Of a stretch of 64,000 nucleotides of DNA, positions 1 to 10,726 are shown in pieces. A program made the position numbers and the translations under genes. Numbering within the stretch: position 1 is the first letter of the stretch; the number at the start of each line of letters is the position of its first letter. The notes under the pieces were generated by a model that had not been told where the DNA came from, ran no database searches, and worked only from the letters and a program-made list of their open reading frames with translations. This DNA is from Gymnopus androsaceus JB14 (taxonomy: Eukaryota; Basidiomycota; Agaricomycetes; Agaricales; Omphalotaceae): NCBI GenBank assembly GCA_009733575.1, contig ML769402.1, positions 304,446 through 368,445 of the forward strand, written 5' to 3'.

Positions 1-1815
1 TAACAAAAAAGGGAAGAAAAAACCAGCGTACCCATGCCGTGTTCACGGACACCATATCGGATGTAAGTACCCGCATAGTTCCCGAGACCGGTGCTAGGAG
101 GTTGAAAGTCGACCGAGCCTTTGACCTTGGTAAGATTACTGCTAGTCAAATCAGCAGATCCTCCCAAAAGTTCAGGGAGAGCCGGTGCAAGTGCTGTGAG
201 AGTAATTTCGGAAAGTTTACGGGATGCCTGAGCAGCATCTGTGGCCTTGTAAACAGGTAGGCACTGCTCCCAGTTTGCCGGGAGTTCACCAGCGATACGT
301 CTGGTAAGTTCTGCATGTTCCTTGGGATATTTCTGACCATATTGCGCAAGTAGAGAGTCCCATTTGGCCTCTAAAGCAGAACCACGTTTGCCAATCTCAG
401 AGTATGCTTCATATGTCGATGAAGGGACGTGGAAGGACTGATCAGCGGGAAGTCCGAACTTGGTTTTGAATGCTTGGATGTCGTCCGCCTTCAACGCTGT
501 ATGAATTCAATAAAGAGCATTGTAGTGCCTGAGATATGCTTACGAGAACCGTGTACTCCGTGAGTTCCCTGCTGCTTTGAACCGAAACCAATTGTAGTCC
601 TGAGACGAATGATTGTGGGCTTGTTCTTCTCTAGCTTGGCCTCGGCAATTGCATTGTATATCGCCGGAAAATCGCTGGAATTATTATCAACAAAAGAGGA
701 GTATGAACGCAGAAATGAACGCACGAGTCACCGTTGTTAACATGGAGGACTTGCCATCCGTAGGCCGAGAATCGCTGCTCGACGTTCTCGGTAAAAGCCA
801 CAGCAGTGTCACCGTCAATGGAAATATCTATACGCGCGGGTCAGAGTGATACTGCTAGGATAAATCAAGGCCATACGGTTATCATCGTAGATCTGACAAA
901 ATATATCGCGTCAGATCATGGCAATCGACAGAAGGATACGATATACGCACCACGATGAGGTTACCCAGCTGAAGATGGCCGGCAAGTGATGCTGCCTCGC
1001 TGGCGACACCCTCCATAAGACAACCATCACCGGTGAACACTGGAAACCATGTCAAATCGGAATATAAATCGCTTGAGAATTCTACGTACCGTAGGTAAAG
1101 TTGTTGATCAAATCAAATCCGTCCTTGTTGTAAACAGCAGCGAGGTGGGCTTGAGCGATAGCCATGCCCACACCATTACCGAAACCCTGCCCCAAAGGAC
1201 CAGTAGTGACCTCAATGCCTAACTTGGGAGTTGAGCGAGATCGAAAAACAGGCCAGTTAACACTTGCCATCCGTGTGACCGGCCTCGGGATGACCAGGAG
1301 TCAAGGAATCGAGCTGACGGAAGGCCTTGAGATCATCCATCGAAAGCTTGTAGCCAAGGAGATGCAGGAGAACATATTGCAATGCGCAACTGTGTACGAT
1401 GAGTTAAGGGGTATTGGGCGAAGCCACTAGACCTACGCATGACTGAAAGAGGGTTAGATACCGCGATGCTGATTAATGTTAGCGCGTACCCGTTGGAAAG
1501 AACGAATCGGTCCCTGTTGAACCACTTTGAGTTTTTGGGGTTTGCGTTGATGAAACTAGCAGAAATATTGAATCGAATCGTTGCGTCGCATTGTTCTCTA
1601 GCAATGAGCATACCGAGAAAAAAGGATGTGCGCGACAGGAGCCATGCCCATCGGAGCACCTAAGCGGGAAGATAAGACCGATCCTAGAAGAAAGAAAGAA
1701 CTTGAAAAAACTGACCGGGGTGTCCACTGTTTGCTTTGCTGACGATGTCTGCAGCAAGAGCACGGATCGTAGCGATAGATAATTCATCGGATTGGGCTGC
1801 AACAAAGGAAGTCAT
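1..1815 (-). CDS. TKL1: Transketolase, partial (C-terminus beyond left edge)
   Basis: Thiamine-diphosphate enzyme of the non-oxidative pentose phosphate pathway, moving two-carbon ketol units between sugar phosphates in the cytosol. From the ATG at 1815 the spliced reading gives an N-terminus with SKANSGHP then [47 protein letters not shown] joined to [11 protein letters not shown], later [12 protein letters not shown], and near the left edge [16 protein letters not shown] and [11 protein letters not shown]. These are the family's cofactor- and substrate-binding motifs in order, and I found no frameshift. Introns are short; the one at 1219-1267 needs a GC donor. The pyrimidine-binding half and C-terminal domain lie outside the window. 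The gene is divergent from CMC2, with 153 bp between the two start codons. Identity is secure. Confidence 0.95.
1219..1267 (-). other. GC-AG intron in transketolase (49 nt)
   Basis: On the minus strand the exon ends CACACGGATG, followed by donor GCAAGT and acceptor TTAG. Only this removal joins HTDG to [11 protein letters not shown] in frame. The GT two bases downstream gives an in-frame stop with the same acceptor region. Confidence 0.85.
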
Positions 1816-1968
1816 GGCTGTTGTGAAGAAGGATCGTAGTTACGGCCAAAAGCCCTAATTTGGGAGATTTGGGATAAGGATAAGGCTGTAGTCGGTAGTG
1901 AAAGATCGGATCGAAGCCCGAAATAAGCCGAAGCTTTCGAAATTTCTTCTCACGTGCGGTCTCTACTC
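1816..1968. promoter_or_regulatory. Shared divergent promoter, transketolase / CMC2
   Basis: Only 153 bp separate the two start codons, so both promoters must lie in or overlap this stretch. I see no clear TATA box. Confidence 0.6.
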
Positions 1969-2301
1969 ATGCATCCACAACTGGCTGACAAGAAATTGGG
2001 CAAGTGTTCCTCATCTGTCGCTTTTGACCCTCTAACAACGACCTCAGTCTGTAAGGATTTCATTCAGGCCTTGGAAGAGTGTCATCTTAGCACCTGGGCC
2101 CGCTTTACTGGCGGCTGTAACAAATACAAGGACGCAATGAACGTCTGTCTCCATGAAGAGGTGCGTTTTTCTTAACTCTCTTCCCATTGATTTGTTAAAT
2201 ATCAGCTACAGAGTGTCGCTCGCTCTGCGCGAAACAGAGAAAATGCCAAAGATCGCCAAGCCAAACGAGAAGAGGCAACAAAAGCATTCTTTGAAGATTG
2301 A
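1969..2301 (+). CDS. CMC2: CMC2-like cytochrome c oxidase biogenesis protein (twin CX9C type)
   Basis: Small intermembrane-space protein of the CMC2 family, which acts in cytochrome c oxidase assembly. The start MHPQLADKK is the family's hallmark N-terminus. It is followed by VCKDFIQALEECH and WARFTGGCNKYKDAMNVC, giving paired cysteines nine residues apart for the two disulfides, and a basic tail ending KAFFED. Exons are 1969-1999, 2048-2160 and 2206-2301. The first intron is GC-AG; because it is 48 nt, retaining it would keep the frame and add 16 residues, including one extra cysteine, that family members lack. Its stop lies 37 bp from the stop of the convergent xylosidase gene. Splicing of intron 1 is inferred from family alignment. 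Confidence 0.9.
2000..2047 (+). other. GC-AG intron in CMC2 (48 nt, frame-neutral)
   Basis: Exon ...AAATTGG, donor GCAAGT, acceptor CTCAG. Removal joins DKKL to VCKDF as in other fungal CMC2 proteins. Using the neighbouring GT donor creates a stop. Confidence 0.8.
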
Positions 2302-2338
2302 ATACAAATACAAGTTTTACATTCTACCTCACGCTATT

Positions 2339-5300
2339 TCATTCACAGACAACCTCAGTTGCGCCGCTTTCAACTTTCACCGTGTTCCCTCCAGCTAAAA
2401 GCACACTGTCGATGCTTGCATTGCCCTCGGCAATGGACACTGTGACCTTCCCATCCTTGCGGTCTGCACGAATAATTGCGCCGCCAGGTACTTTGGCGCA
2501 CGTCTCACCCTCTGCTATGTCGAATATTTCTACACGCAAGTCTTTGCCGTAGTCGTAGTCTGGACGTCCTGTTTTCGGGGGTCCACGTAATAACAGCGTT
2601 CCCGGTCTTACCCAGACCGGAACCTCATCTAGACCTACTCGTTCCTTGATCCATTTTGGACCAACAACCGTGCGCTGATGATCCCAAAAGTTCGTCCATC
2701 GTCCCGCCGGAATGTAATATTCAGTCTCTTCCTCCTGAGGGACAAACACAGGCGCTACGAGGAGGGATGGTCCTAGCATGAACTGCCTGTCCAGATAATG
2801 TGTAGTGCGGTCCTCAGGGAATTCAAGGAACATAGCTCTCTGCAGTGGATGTCCTGTCTCGGTTGATTGAAGAGCCTAGATAAACACCATTTGTTTCTGG
2901 CAATCATAAAAGCGCAGACTGAGCATACCAATTGATACAAGTAAGGCATCAACGAATGTTTAGCTTCCAACAACGTTGCCATATTTTGGGCTGCTTCCTC
3001 TCCGTAGTTCCAAGGAACGCGATATGATGACGAACCGTGCAACCGCGAGTGCGAAGAGAATAATCCAAATGCAACCCATCGCTGATATATCTCAGGCGGC
3101 GGATGACCCTATTGTTCTCATTAGTGGCTCAAATAACATCATAAACTGAGATTGGTTTCACTTGCCTCAAATCCACCGATGTCATGAGAAGCAAATGCAA
3201 ATCCAGAAAGAGTCAAAGACAGACATCCTCGCATTGCTTCAGCCATGGCCTCCCAGGTCGATTCACAATCACCTCCCCAATGAACCGGGAAACTTATAGA
3301 CACCATGAACAAATGGATTCGTGCATTGAATTGGAAGAAAAACTTACCGCTGGCCTCCTGCAAATGAAGCACGAGCAAATAAAACTGCTTCGCCTTCTCC
3401 CATTCGTTCCCGCAAAAGGTTGAAGACCAGTTCGTTATAAATGATGGAATACATGTTATGCATCCTCATAGGATCGGATCCATCGTGGTATTTCACAGAG
3501 GCGTGTGGAATACGCTCGGCTGCAGGTAGGTAAGCACTACGTCTGCTCAATTAACGTAGTCAACTCACCAAAATCTGTCTTTATTTGGCCTGTCAGACGA
3601 ATTCACTACAATAGATAATCCTAGCTCACCTTGAAACAGTCGACACCAATATCAATGAGAGCCTCAAGCTTTGACTTGTACCATTCGCAAGCCGATTTAT
3701 TGGTAAAATCAACGATTGCCAACCTAGACTCGCGGGCCAGGATTAATGGAAGTACGTTCATGCAAATAAACTACTAACCCTGGTTGCCACAGATCCCATC
3801 TGGCATAGATAAATGTTACAGGAATCTTTGCACAAATATTTAAATCGGACTTACTGCCACGGGGTCCCATCCGTCCTTTGGATGAAATATCCTCCTTTAA
3901 CACCCTCTTTGAAAATGGGTGAAAGTTGTGAGATGTAAGGATTGACTAGAACGAATGTTGTTCAATGCTGGCCCGTCTGTTTCAAAGACTTGGGACTTAC
4001 TCCAAACACATATCTTGACGCCAAACTTGCGTTTGATCTCAGATAGATAGCCTTTGGGATCAGCAAAGTTGTCTGGGTCAAAGGTGAAAGAGCACCTAGC
4101 AGGGGAATCAGAAACAACAATCATCGGTTTGGGCCGTATCTTACCATTCGTACTGCTTCATCCAGAAACAGTCTAGATGGAATACACGGACAGGACAATT
4201 GCGGTCTTGCATTCCTTGCAAAAATCCGGATACAGTGTCGCTAGAATAGGACGTCAAAAACGAGGTTGATAACCAGAGGCCGAATGTCCAGCTTGGAAGC
4301 ACACTATCCACAGATGAGTATATTAGAAAGAGGATAGTAACGTAGAACTTACGGAGGGCGCCCAGTCATGCGCGTGTATCTTTCAAGGATCTGCGGAATC
4401 AAAGAATCAGAAAAAAGCTACGTAGGCTTAACGGATACGAACGTACTTGGAGCGGAGTCTCCCCATAGATTATGAAGTATTCCAGGCTACTTCCAGCAGT
4501 GGATACACCAACCCGAGAAACCTTTTCACTACCAACCTCGACCTCGACTTCGCCAGGATGGTTGATAAAGACACCATAATTTCGGTTGGTGATATAAAAT
4601 GGTACGGTTTTGTATGTTTGGTCGCTGGAAGTTCCTCCGTCTAAAGAGTCGAAGTTAAGTAGTAAGTTCAAACAGGACGAAATAAAAACGCGCCTTGGTT
4701 CCAGATCTGTACCGTTTGACCTACAGCAGACATCTTTGAGTTCAAATGCAATACTGAAAAAATCTGACCCTACCGTTCTTGACAAAGGCACCAAACTGTT
4801 CCCCGAAGCCATAAACCAACTCTCCGGGAGAGAGATTCAGCTCCGAGTTGATGTACCGAACAGTAGGCGGAGTAGGCTGCTGGATTGGGGTTGGATCCAG
4901 GTGTCGGTCGCCATGACAAGAACTACTGGACGCGCTCGATAGAGTCCATCGCGAAGGAACATCGAACACGCCTTGATGTTTTGGACCGGCAAAGGTCAAC
5001 GTTCGGCTAGGCGATTTGAACAGTGATAGGTGTATGGATTCTCAGTGATAACAGCATCCAAGCCAGCAGTGCTCAGACTATAATCGGAGTCCGTCTTGCT
5101 GAGATTGACGTTCGGAATGGGCTTGGAGTTTGGGAACAAGGGGATGTGCACAGTGGGCTCGATGTGACTAAAGTGGTCAATCTTCACACCAACCTAAATA
5201 TACAGGGTCAACTTGCGATGACAGATATAGATAGTGACGACCTCGTACCACTCCTTCTGTCGGGGAGTGTACCTTGACCGTCAAGACGGGGCCTAAATGA

Positions 5301-5541
5301 AATGAGTCGTGATACTGGAAGAGGAAGACAAATGCATACCGCCCAATGTGTCCCCACGATGTCGGATAGGCCTAGTTGCAACCTGGAGTTCATAACCATC
5401 TGTTTGCTGGTCCACTTTAAGTACCTACCAGAAACATCAGCGAATTGCCGCTCGATATGGAGAGATGTGAGGTGATACCTGTACTCCATAATAAGGCTTA
5501 ACGCCGTTTTTCAACAGCCAGAATCCGTCAATGAACTTCAT
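2339..5541 (-). CDS. Glycoside hydrolase family 31, alpha-xylosidase type
   Basis: Retaining GH31 hydrolase closest by eye to YicI-type alpha-xylosidases, which remove alpha-xylose from xyloglucan oligosaccharides. The start [16 protein letters not shown] matches that subfamily and has no signal peptide, so it is probably intracellular. In order: [70 protein letters not shown], the nucleophile segment [21 protein letters not shown], acid/base segment [32 protein letters not shown] and [16 protein letters not shown], ending in a beta-rich C-terminal domain. There are many introns; the nucleophile Asp is on a 10-nt exon and one intron is GC-AG. I saw no disabling mutation. It is divergent from the serine/threonine dehydratase. 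Xylosidase rather than maltase specificity is inferred from overall similarity. Confidence 0.92.
3569..3578 (-). other. 10-nt microexon encoding the GH31 catalytic nucleophile
   Basis: The spliced reading is TGT TTC AAG, then ACAGATTTTG, then CCGAGCGT, giving CFKTDFAER. The microexon is flanked by an intron ending AAAG and one starting GTGAGT. The Asp of TDF is the family's nucleophile, so mis-splicing here would abolish activity. Confidence 0.85.
4641..4693 (-). other. Probable GC-AG intron in alpha-xylosidase (53 nt)
   Basis: Joining QIWNQ to DGGTSSD in frame requires donor GCGCGT after CAAG and acceptor TTTAG. GT alternatives nearby break the frame. The donor is weaker than the GCAAGT of the other cases, so a base error is possible. 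Confidence 0.65.
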
Positions 5542-5802
5542 GAGAGTACAGGAGAAAAGAGTCGGGAAAGTTGACTTGGTACGCCATTTTTAAAGATCTG
5601 GAAAGTACGCGCGCGGTCCGCACAACTTCGTCCGAGGTTAATCCGGACCCTGTTAATCCTTGTGACTTCTCGGTTCACGGACCGCGACAAACGAGGAGAG
5701 AGATAGACTTGAAGAGAAAGAAGAAGGCTAAGCGAAAGACAGTCGCGAACGATGATCATGCGTGACTTGCTACGTGACCACGTTTCATTCTCTTTCCCGA
5801 CG
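5542..5802. promoter_or_regulatory. Divergent promoter, xylosidase / dehydratase
   Basis: 261 bp between start codons. It is purine-rich near 5693-5740. No motif could be assigned with confidence. Confidence 0.4.
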
Positions 5803-7114
5803 ATGAGAGACTCCGAGTCATTTCTCTGGCAAGAGACCCCACTCCTACTATCTGCACCCATTTCACGTTTACTGGGAGTCAATGCATTTCTCAAATTTGA
5901 GGTTTGTTTCTAGAGATAGTTTGCTTGATCCAGACTGATCAAAGATCGTATGAAGAGTGCGCATCCCTCACTTTCCTACAAGTTCCGAGGCATGTCCTTG
6001 TTCGTACGTGAACATTTTACAAAGCTGGGTAAAGATGTGCACTTTTTAATTGGATCGGGAGGGAATGCTGGAACCGCTGCGGCTTGTGCAGCGAATGTCG
6101 TTGGCGCTAGGTGTACGGTCTACATGCCGGAAGGAGCTGCCGAAACTACGGTGAGGTTTTTGAAGGACCAGAATGCGGAGGTGGAAATCGCTGGCAAGTT
6201 CTATCAGGAGGCTTTCAACGCTGCGAAACAGGCTGCCCTCGCGGATAAGAACGCGTAAGTCCCATCGATGCATGAGTGCAGCTCACTGACTGCAAACAGC
6301 GTCTTGATTCCAGCGTATGATCATCCGATTCTATGGGAAGGGCATAGTTCTATGATAACAGAAATAGCCGGCCAGTTGAAGCAGTGGTCCTTGACTGAGC
6401 CTGACGCCATATGCTGTAGCGTTGGGGGAGGAGGGATGCTTGCGGGAATTATTACTGGCTGCAAAAAGGTCAAATGGGATCATGGTGAGCACTCCACTAA
6501 CGACATACAAAACGCGATTCACCCTCTTATAGTGCCTCTGGTTGCATTGGAGACCATTGGATCCAATTGCTTCCACCATTCTGTTCTTCTCAACTCCTCT
6601 GGATCTAGCGATTTTGCTGTTAAACTTCCTCCATACGTGACCAAAGTGCGCGACGAACAGTCGAAATTAGATCTGGCTCATTTCAGCAGTTTCCATTCGA
6701 AAGCCTCTGGCTCACTTGGCGCGTCCCAACCCGCGACGGGTACGGTCAGAATGGCGCTACAGAGAGAAGGCGGAATCTCTTGCGTCAGCGTTCCGGACGA
6801 ACTGAGCATGCAGTCGGCCATTGCCTTTGCAGATGATCATAAAGTCCTGGTGGAGCTGGCCTGCTCTACAACGCTTTCCTATGGCATACAAGCCTCAGCT
6901 TTTAGACACGATTGTACCACCCCGCTCGGATGGACGGAAAAGAAACGTTGTTTTCATCGTGTGCGGTGGGTTTAAGATAGATTTGAAGACGATGGCGGAG
7001 TATGAGGAGGCAGTAGAGGCTGAAATAGAAAAGAATCCAACAGGAAAATGGAACGTCGTCTACAAAGACGGTTTGATTGTGAAAGTAGATTACACAGTGG
7101 GAGGAGTTGATTAA
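5803..7114 (+). CDS. L-serine/threonine dehydratase (PLP fold type II), frameshifted as sequenced
   Basis: PLP-dependent deaminase of the Ser/Thr dehydratase family (CHA1-like), releasing ammonia and a 2-oxo acid. The N-terminus MRDSESFLWQETPLLLSAP is followed by LSYKFRGM carrying the PLP lysine, the phosphate-loop motif GSGGNAGTAAA, VYMPEGAAETT, SVGGGGMLAGII, FADDHKVLVELACSTTLS and a C-terminal VVFIVCGG. Introns lie at about 6258-6300 and 6485-6531. Intron 1 near 5913-5949 works in frame only with a weak GTTTCT donor. After ELACSTTLS the frame shifts at about position 6880: one extra T precedes MAYKPQLLD, which resumes the conserved sequence. Because both halves are well conserved I prefer a sequence error over a true pseudogene. 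The stop is 72 bp from the convergent PET100 stop. Confidence 0.82.
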
Positions 7115-7186
7115 GCTAGTACATTCTAAGTAGCAAGCATGTAGCCAACGATTTCCCCCATATATAGAGAAAACACACCTTCAGAT

Positions 7187-7561
7187 TCAGGAAGACTTTC
7201 TTTCCTGTTCCTCCTTTGCTAACCTTCGCGCTAGCCTCTCGTTTTTTATTCTGGCCAGTTCCTCTTGGAGCGATTTTTGGTCCGTAGGCAATTCCTGAAG
7301 AGTCACAGTCAAACGAGCGAGCATTCCTCAGACGTGAAGCTTGCCTGAAGTAGTTTTTTCTCCGGAGGGAATAGTTCGTCTTTATACTGGTCGCATATAT
7401 AAATTAGCATGGTGTCGAAGAACGACTCGATCATAGAGAACGATATTTACAGGGAGGACAGTATTTCTGTACCATTGAGGGTCACCAAAATGGATCAGGG
7501 CCCATAAAGGAACGAAAAGATATAATGAAAACTTGAAGACTTCAAGATTAGGGCCAGCCAT
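7187..7561 (-). CDS. PET100: PET100-like cytochrome c oxidase assembly protein
   Basis: Small mitochondrial inner-membrane chaperone for cytochrome c oxidase assembly. The start MAGPNLEVFKFSLYLFVPLW followed by ALIHFGDPQWY is diagnostic: an N-terminal membrane segment with the conserved HFGDPxWY motif. The rest is a charged helix, KSLQEELARIKNEKLA or similar, ending in KSS. Three exons are separated by introns at 7387-7450 and 7295-7344; the second is GC-AG. The spliced protein is about 87 residues, normal for the family. Confidence 0.9.
7295..7344 (-). other. GC-AG intron in PET100 (50 nt)
   Basis: Donor GCAAGC after CTTCAG, acceptor CTTCAG before GAATTGCC. Reading through meets a TGA, and the only nearby GT breaks the frame. 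Confidence 0.8.
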
Positions 7562-7750
7562 GGTCGTGGTTGCGGTTAAAGAAAGTCTGGTCAGCGCTTA
7601 TTATTCTTATGCGCCTAGGCTATGTGTCAACGACATCACCAAAGACATATTCCTCGATTGATTTGTACACAAGTTCGCAATTTTACAGTACTTAGTTTGA
7701 TTTACATACAATCCTTGTTTTCGTTTTCTTCACCGAGATCCTCCATCCGC

Positions 7751-9921
7751 TTAGCATTGCTTCGCGTAGGTGCCAGAGGGCTTGCTACCATCACCCTTCT
7801 CGAGTTTGCCATGAGAGTGCTCTGTCTTGGATTGGCCGGAATGACCATGGCCGAGCGCATTCAGAGCATGCGTCGGAGAGTCAGCTTTGGTAGAGGTCCT
7901 CAGTGATTTCCATGAGATCAGCGACAAGCTGATCGACAAGCTAGGGAAACAGTCAGCTTGGAAGAAGTACTGTAATACATGACTATGACTTACAACTTCA
8001 GTCATATTTTCGCGCACAACAACACGTAGAATTTCGATTTGCTCAAGGGCAGGAGCTAGCTCGTAGTTGGGAACAATCCATCCTTTGGAACGAAGCAACG
8101 TTTGAATCCACTGAGGAAATACGTATTAGTACAAAGGAGAAACAAAGTATGTATATAAGCACAAACCTTTTGTTGGAGATCGGGATTCTGCTTTTTGAAA
8201 TCGTCAGAGAATCGGAATGACACGACAGGTAATCCAGGCTCATAAACCTGAAATGGAAAACTTTTTGAGCTAGTAAAGGATATACCAAACACTGAATGAA
8301 ACGCACGCTGACATCATCCTCCATGCCAACTGCATCTTTGATACCGGCTTCAATACCCGCCTTCTTCCTGTGAATATCACTCAAAACAGTGTAGTACTTG
8401 CTCTTCTCCAAAGCGCGACTCAAAAGCCTAGCGTTGCGCAAATCATCAAGAGCAACATTGCGGTAACCCTCAAAGCCCAAATGGATGAAGTTGAAGTACT
8501 GCGCGATGATTGGTGCAGCCGGACGAGAGAAGTTCAGCGAGAATGAGTACTCGACAGATCCAAGATAGTGCAATTCAAAGATCAAATCCTTGGGGAGGTG
8601 AGCCTTGTCCCTCCAGACAACCCAGCCAACACCGACGTAGGCTAATCCAAACTTGTGGCCAGATGTGTTGATAGAAACGACACGAGGAAGCTTGAAGTCC
8701 CATTCCAATTGAGGGGTGGCTGCAAGGAGAAATCAGCTCGCAGGAAAACAACAGCAATGAAGGTCTTCCAAACCGAATGGCGCAAAGAAACCACCGCTAT
8801 CGTTAAACGTTAGTAGTCACTTCAAAACTTAGACAGTTGCAATACCTAGCTCCATCTACATGAATGGGCACATAGTTGCCAGTCTCCGCTTCATACTTGT
8901 CGAGCATGTCCGACATCTCCTTGACTGGTTCATAGTGACCTGTGTAGGTACTACCGAGAATAACGTAGACACCAATTGTGTTTTCGTCGACAAATTCCAT
9001 GGCCTTCTTGGGGTCAAGACGATATTTGCTCTCCACAGAAATAGGAACAAGACGGCATTCGACCTCAAAGTACCGAGCAAATTTTTCGAGAGCGACTTGT
9101 GCATTGGCCCCCATGAACAATATTGGGTCTGCATAAATGTAATGAGACACTATAAGAGATTGTGCGCTGATATCACATACCCAGGTTCGTGGATGCTTTT
9201 GCCTGCGGCCTTAGCGTTTCTCTTGCCAGATACGCTTCATGGCAAGACCTCCAAGCTGAATGGCTTCAGATGAGCCTGTAGTAGCCGTACCAATAGCCTG
9301 TTTTGCAGATGGCGCGTGCCACAAATCGGCGAGAATGGAGACGCAGCGAGTATGGATGTGTTCTGTGAATACAGAGTTGGGAGAGAGAGAAAGATGTAGC
9401 AAAGAAACAACGCACGGGTCGCAGGATACTCATCGGTATCGATCAAGTTCTTGGACATGTTCTCCATCATAAGCTTGTCTGCTTGTTCGGGCATCCATGT
9501 ATGGACGAAACTAGCCAAGTTCAAGACAGGCGAGCCATCTATAATCGAGGTAAACATTGGCTCTAATGTTACGACAAAAAGAAATATTACCGAGAGCGAG
9601 TTCATCAGTGGATGATTTGGTAGGCAGCATCGGCGTCGATGCCCTTGGAAGCAAAGTGGTATTTTCGGAATGGGCGCCGTGCCGTAGCGAGCGCCATAAG
9701 AAGAATGAAGGGTGTTACGGTCGGTACCCGTCAAGTGATGATGTTTCGAATTCGATTTCTTGTCCTATAGGAACGATGGTCAGGATTCGCGCTAGAATCA
9801 AGGTGAATGTATGTACATGAGAATCTGCGACGAGGCGATCAGCGTTGATGTGCTAGAAAACAAGATGAGACGAATATTCAGCGCGACAGTGAAGAGAAAG
9901 TGAGACCTTTGAAAGAGCCAT
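7751..9921 (-). CDS. GAD1: Glutamate decarboxylase, with several single-base frameshifts as sequenced
   Basis: PLP enzyme converting glutamate to GABA in the cytosol. MALSK at 9921 is spliced to [12 protein letters not shown], then [72 protein letters not shown], the PLP lysine in [15 protein letters not shown], and [11 protein letters not shown]. Conserved sequence continues in a new frame after one extra base at about 9662-9665, 9607, 9213 and 7898. Beyond the last lies a His/Lys/Ser-rich tail ending SGTYAKQC at 7751; if that shift is real the protein would end about 50 residues earlier. Four isolated indels with intact residues between them point to sequence error rather than decay. Confidence 0.88.
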
Positions 9922-10726
9922 GATGGTTGAGAGTAGATGATGAGGGAGAGAGACGCACTTAAATATGCGCGAACTGGTATGACGCAGTCATATAGATCGA
10001 ATTCTCAAAATAGATATGGGGTTGTCACTACTTACTGTGTGGCGTCCACTTTTGCATTTAGTTCTACAATTTCCATACGCTGACTTGTCCATGGTCTGAT
10101 GGACTCACTCTGGAATATTACTGGTCACGTAGAACGAATAATTCCTCAAAAAAACCAGAGTGAAATTAAACCTTTTTCACTTGACTTTCGTCATTCGCGT
10201 CATGAGTTGCTTAAAGCAATTTGACAGAGGGCTGTTCTTTGGAGACTTCCCGTGCCTAGCAACCTGCAGCGTGCATTTCATGAGGCACTAATAATCACGA
10301 ACGTGAACTCCGAGTGAATCATTTGGACAGTCATAATATACAATGGTACCCTCTTCAAATAAGATCCTGTCCTAGGAAGGTACCCAAGGGAATGGCCCAT
10401 ACAATACGCAGGTGATATTGTTGGAGCGTTAAATGCAGCGGATGAAATAGAGGCGATAAAGGTGGTCTTTGCGAGGGACTAACCCAAAACTAACCGGTGA
10501 TCGAGAGAAAATTTCAGAGTCGGACAGACAAATTTACCTATGTACTCATAGTCATTGTTGAGGAGGAGGCTTGTTTCTATCTTGTGTATACGGTCTATAG
10601 CCAGGTTATGCGGGGCGACTTCAATCTTGCGCGAAATTCGCTGAGGAAAAGGTGATGAGCGCCTATTTGGAAACTATTGTAGGCGCCTATTGCCCTTCTT
10701 CTACACGACCATTTACGAATACACGA
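9922..10726. other. Intergenic, divergent promoters of GAD and bestrophin-like gene
   Basis: About 800 bp with no open reading frame of note. It must hold both promoters; no element could be named. Confidence 0.5.

Noticed and set aside
5803..7114. Programmed frameshifting in the dehydratase
   Set aside because: No slippery heptamer or following stem at about 6880, and the same kind of break occurs in many unrelated genes here.
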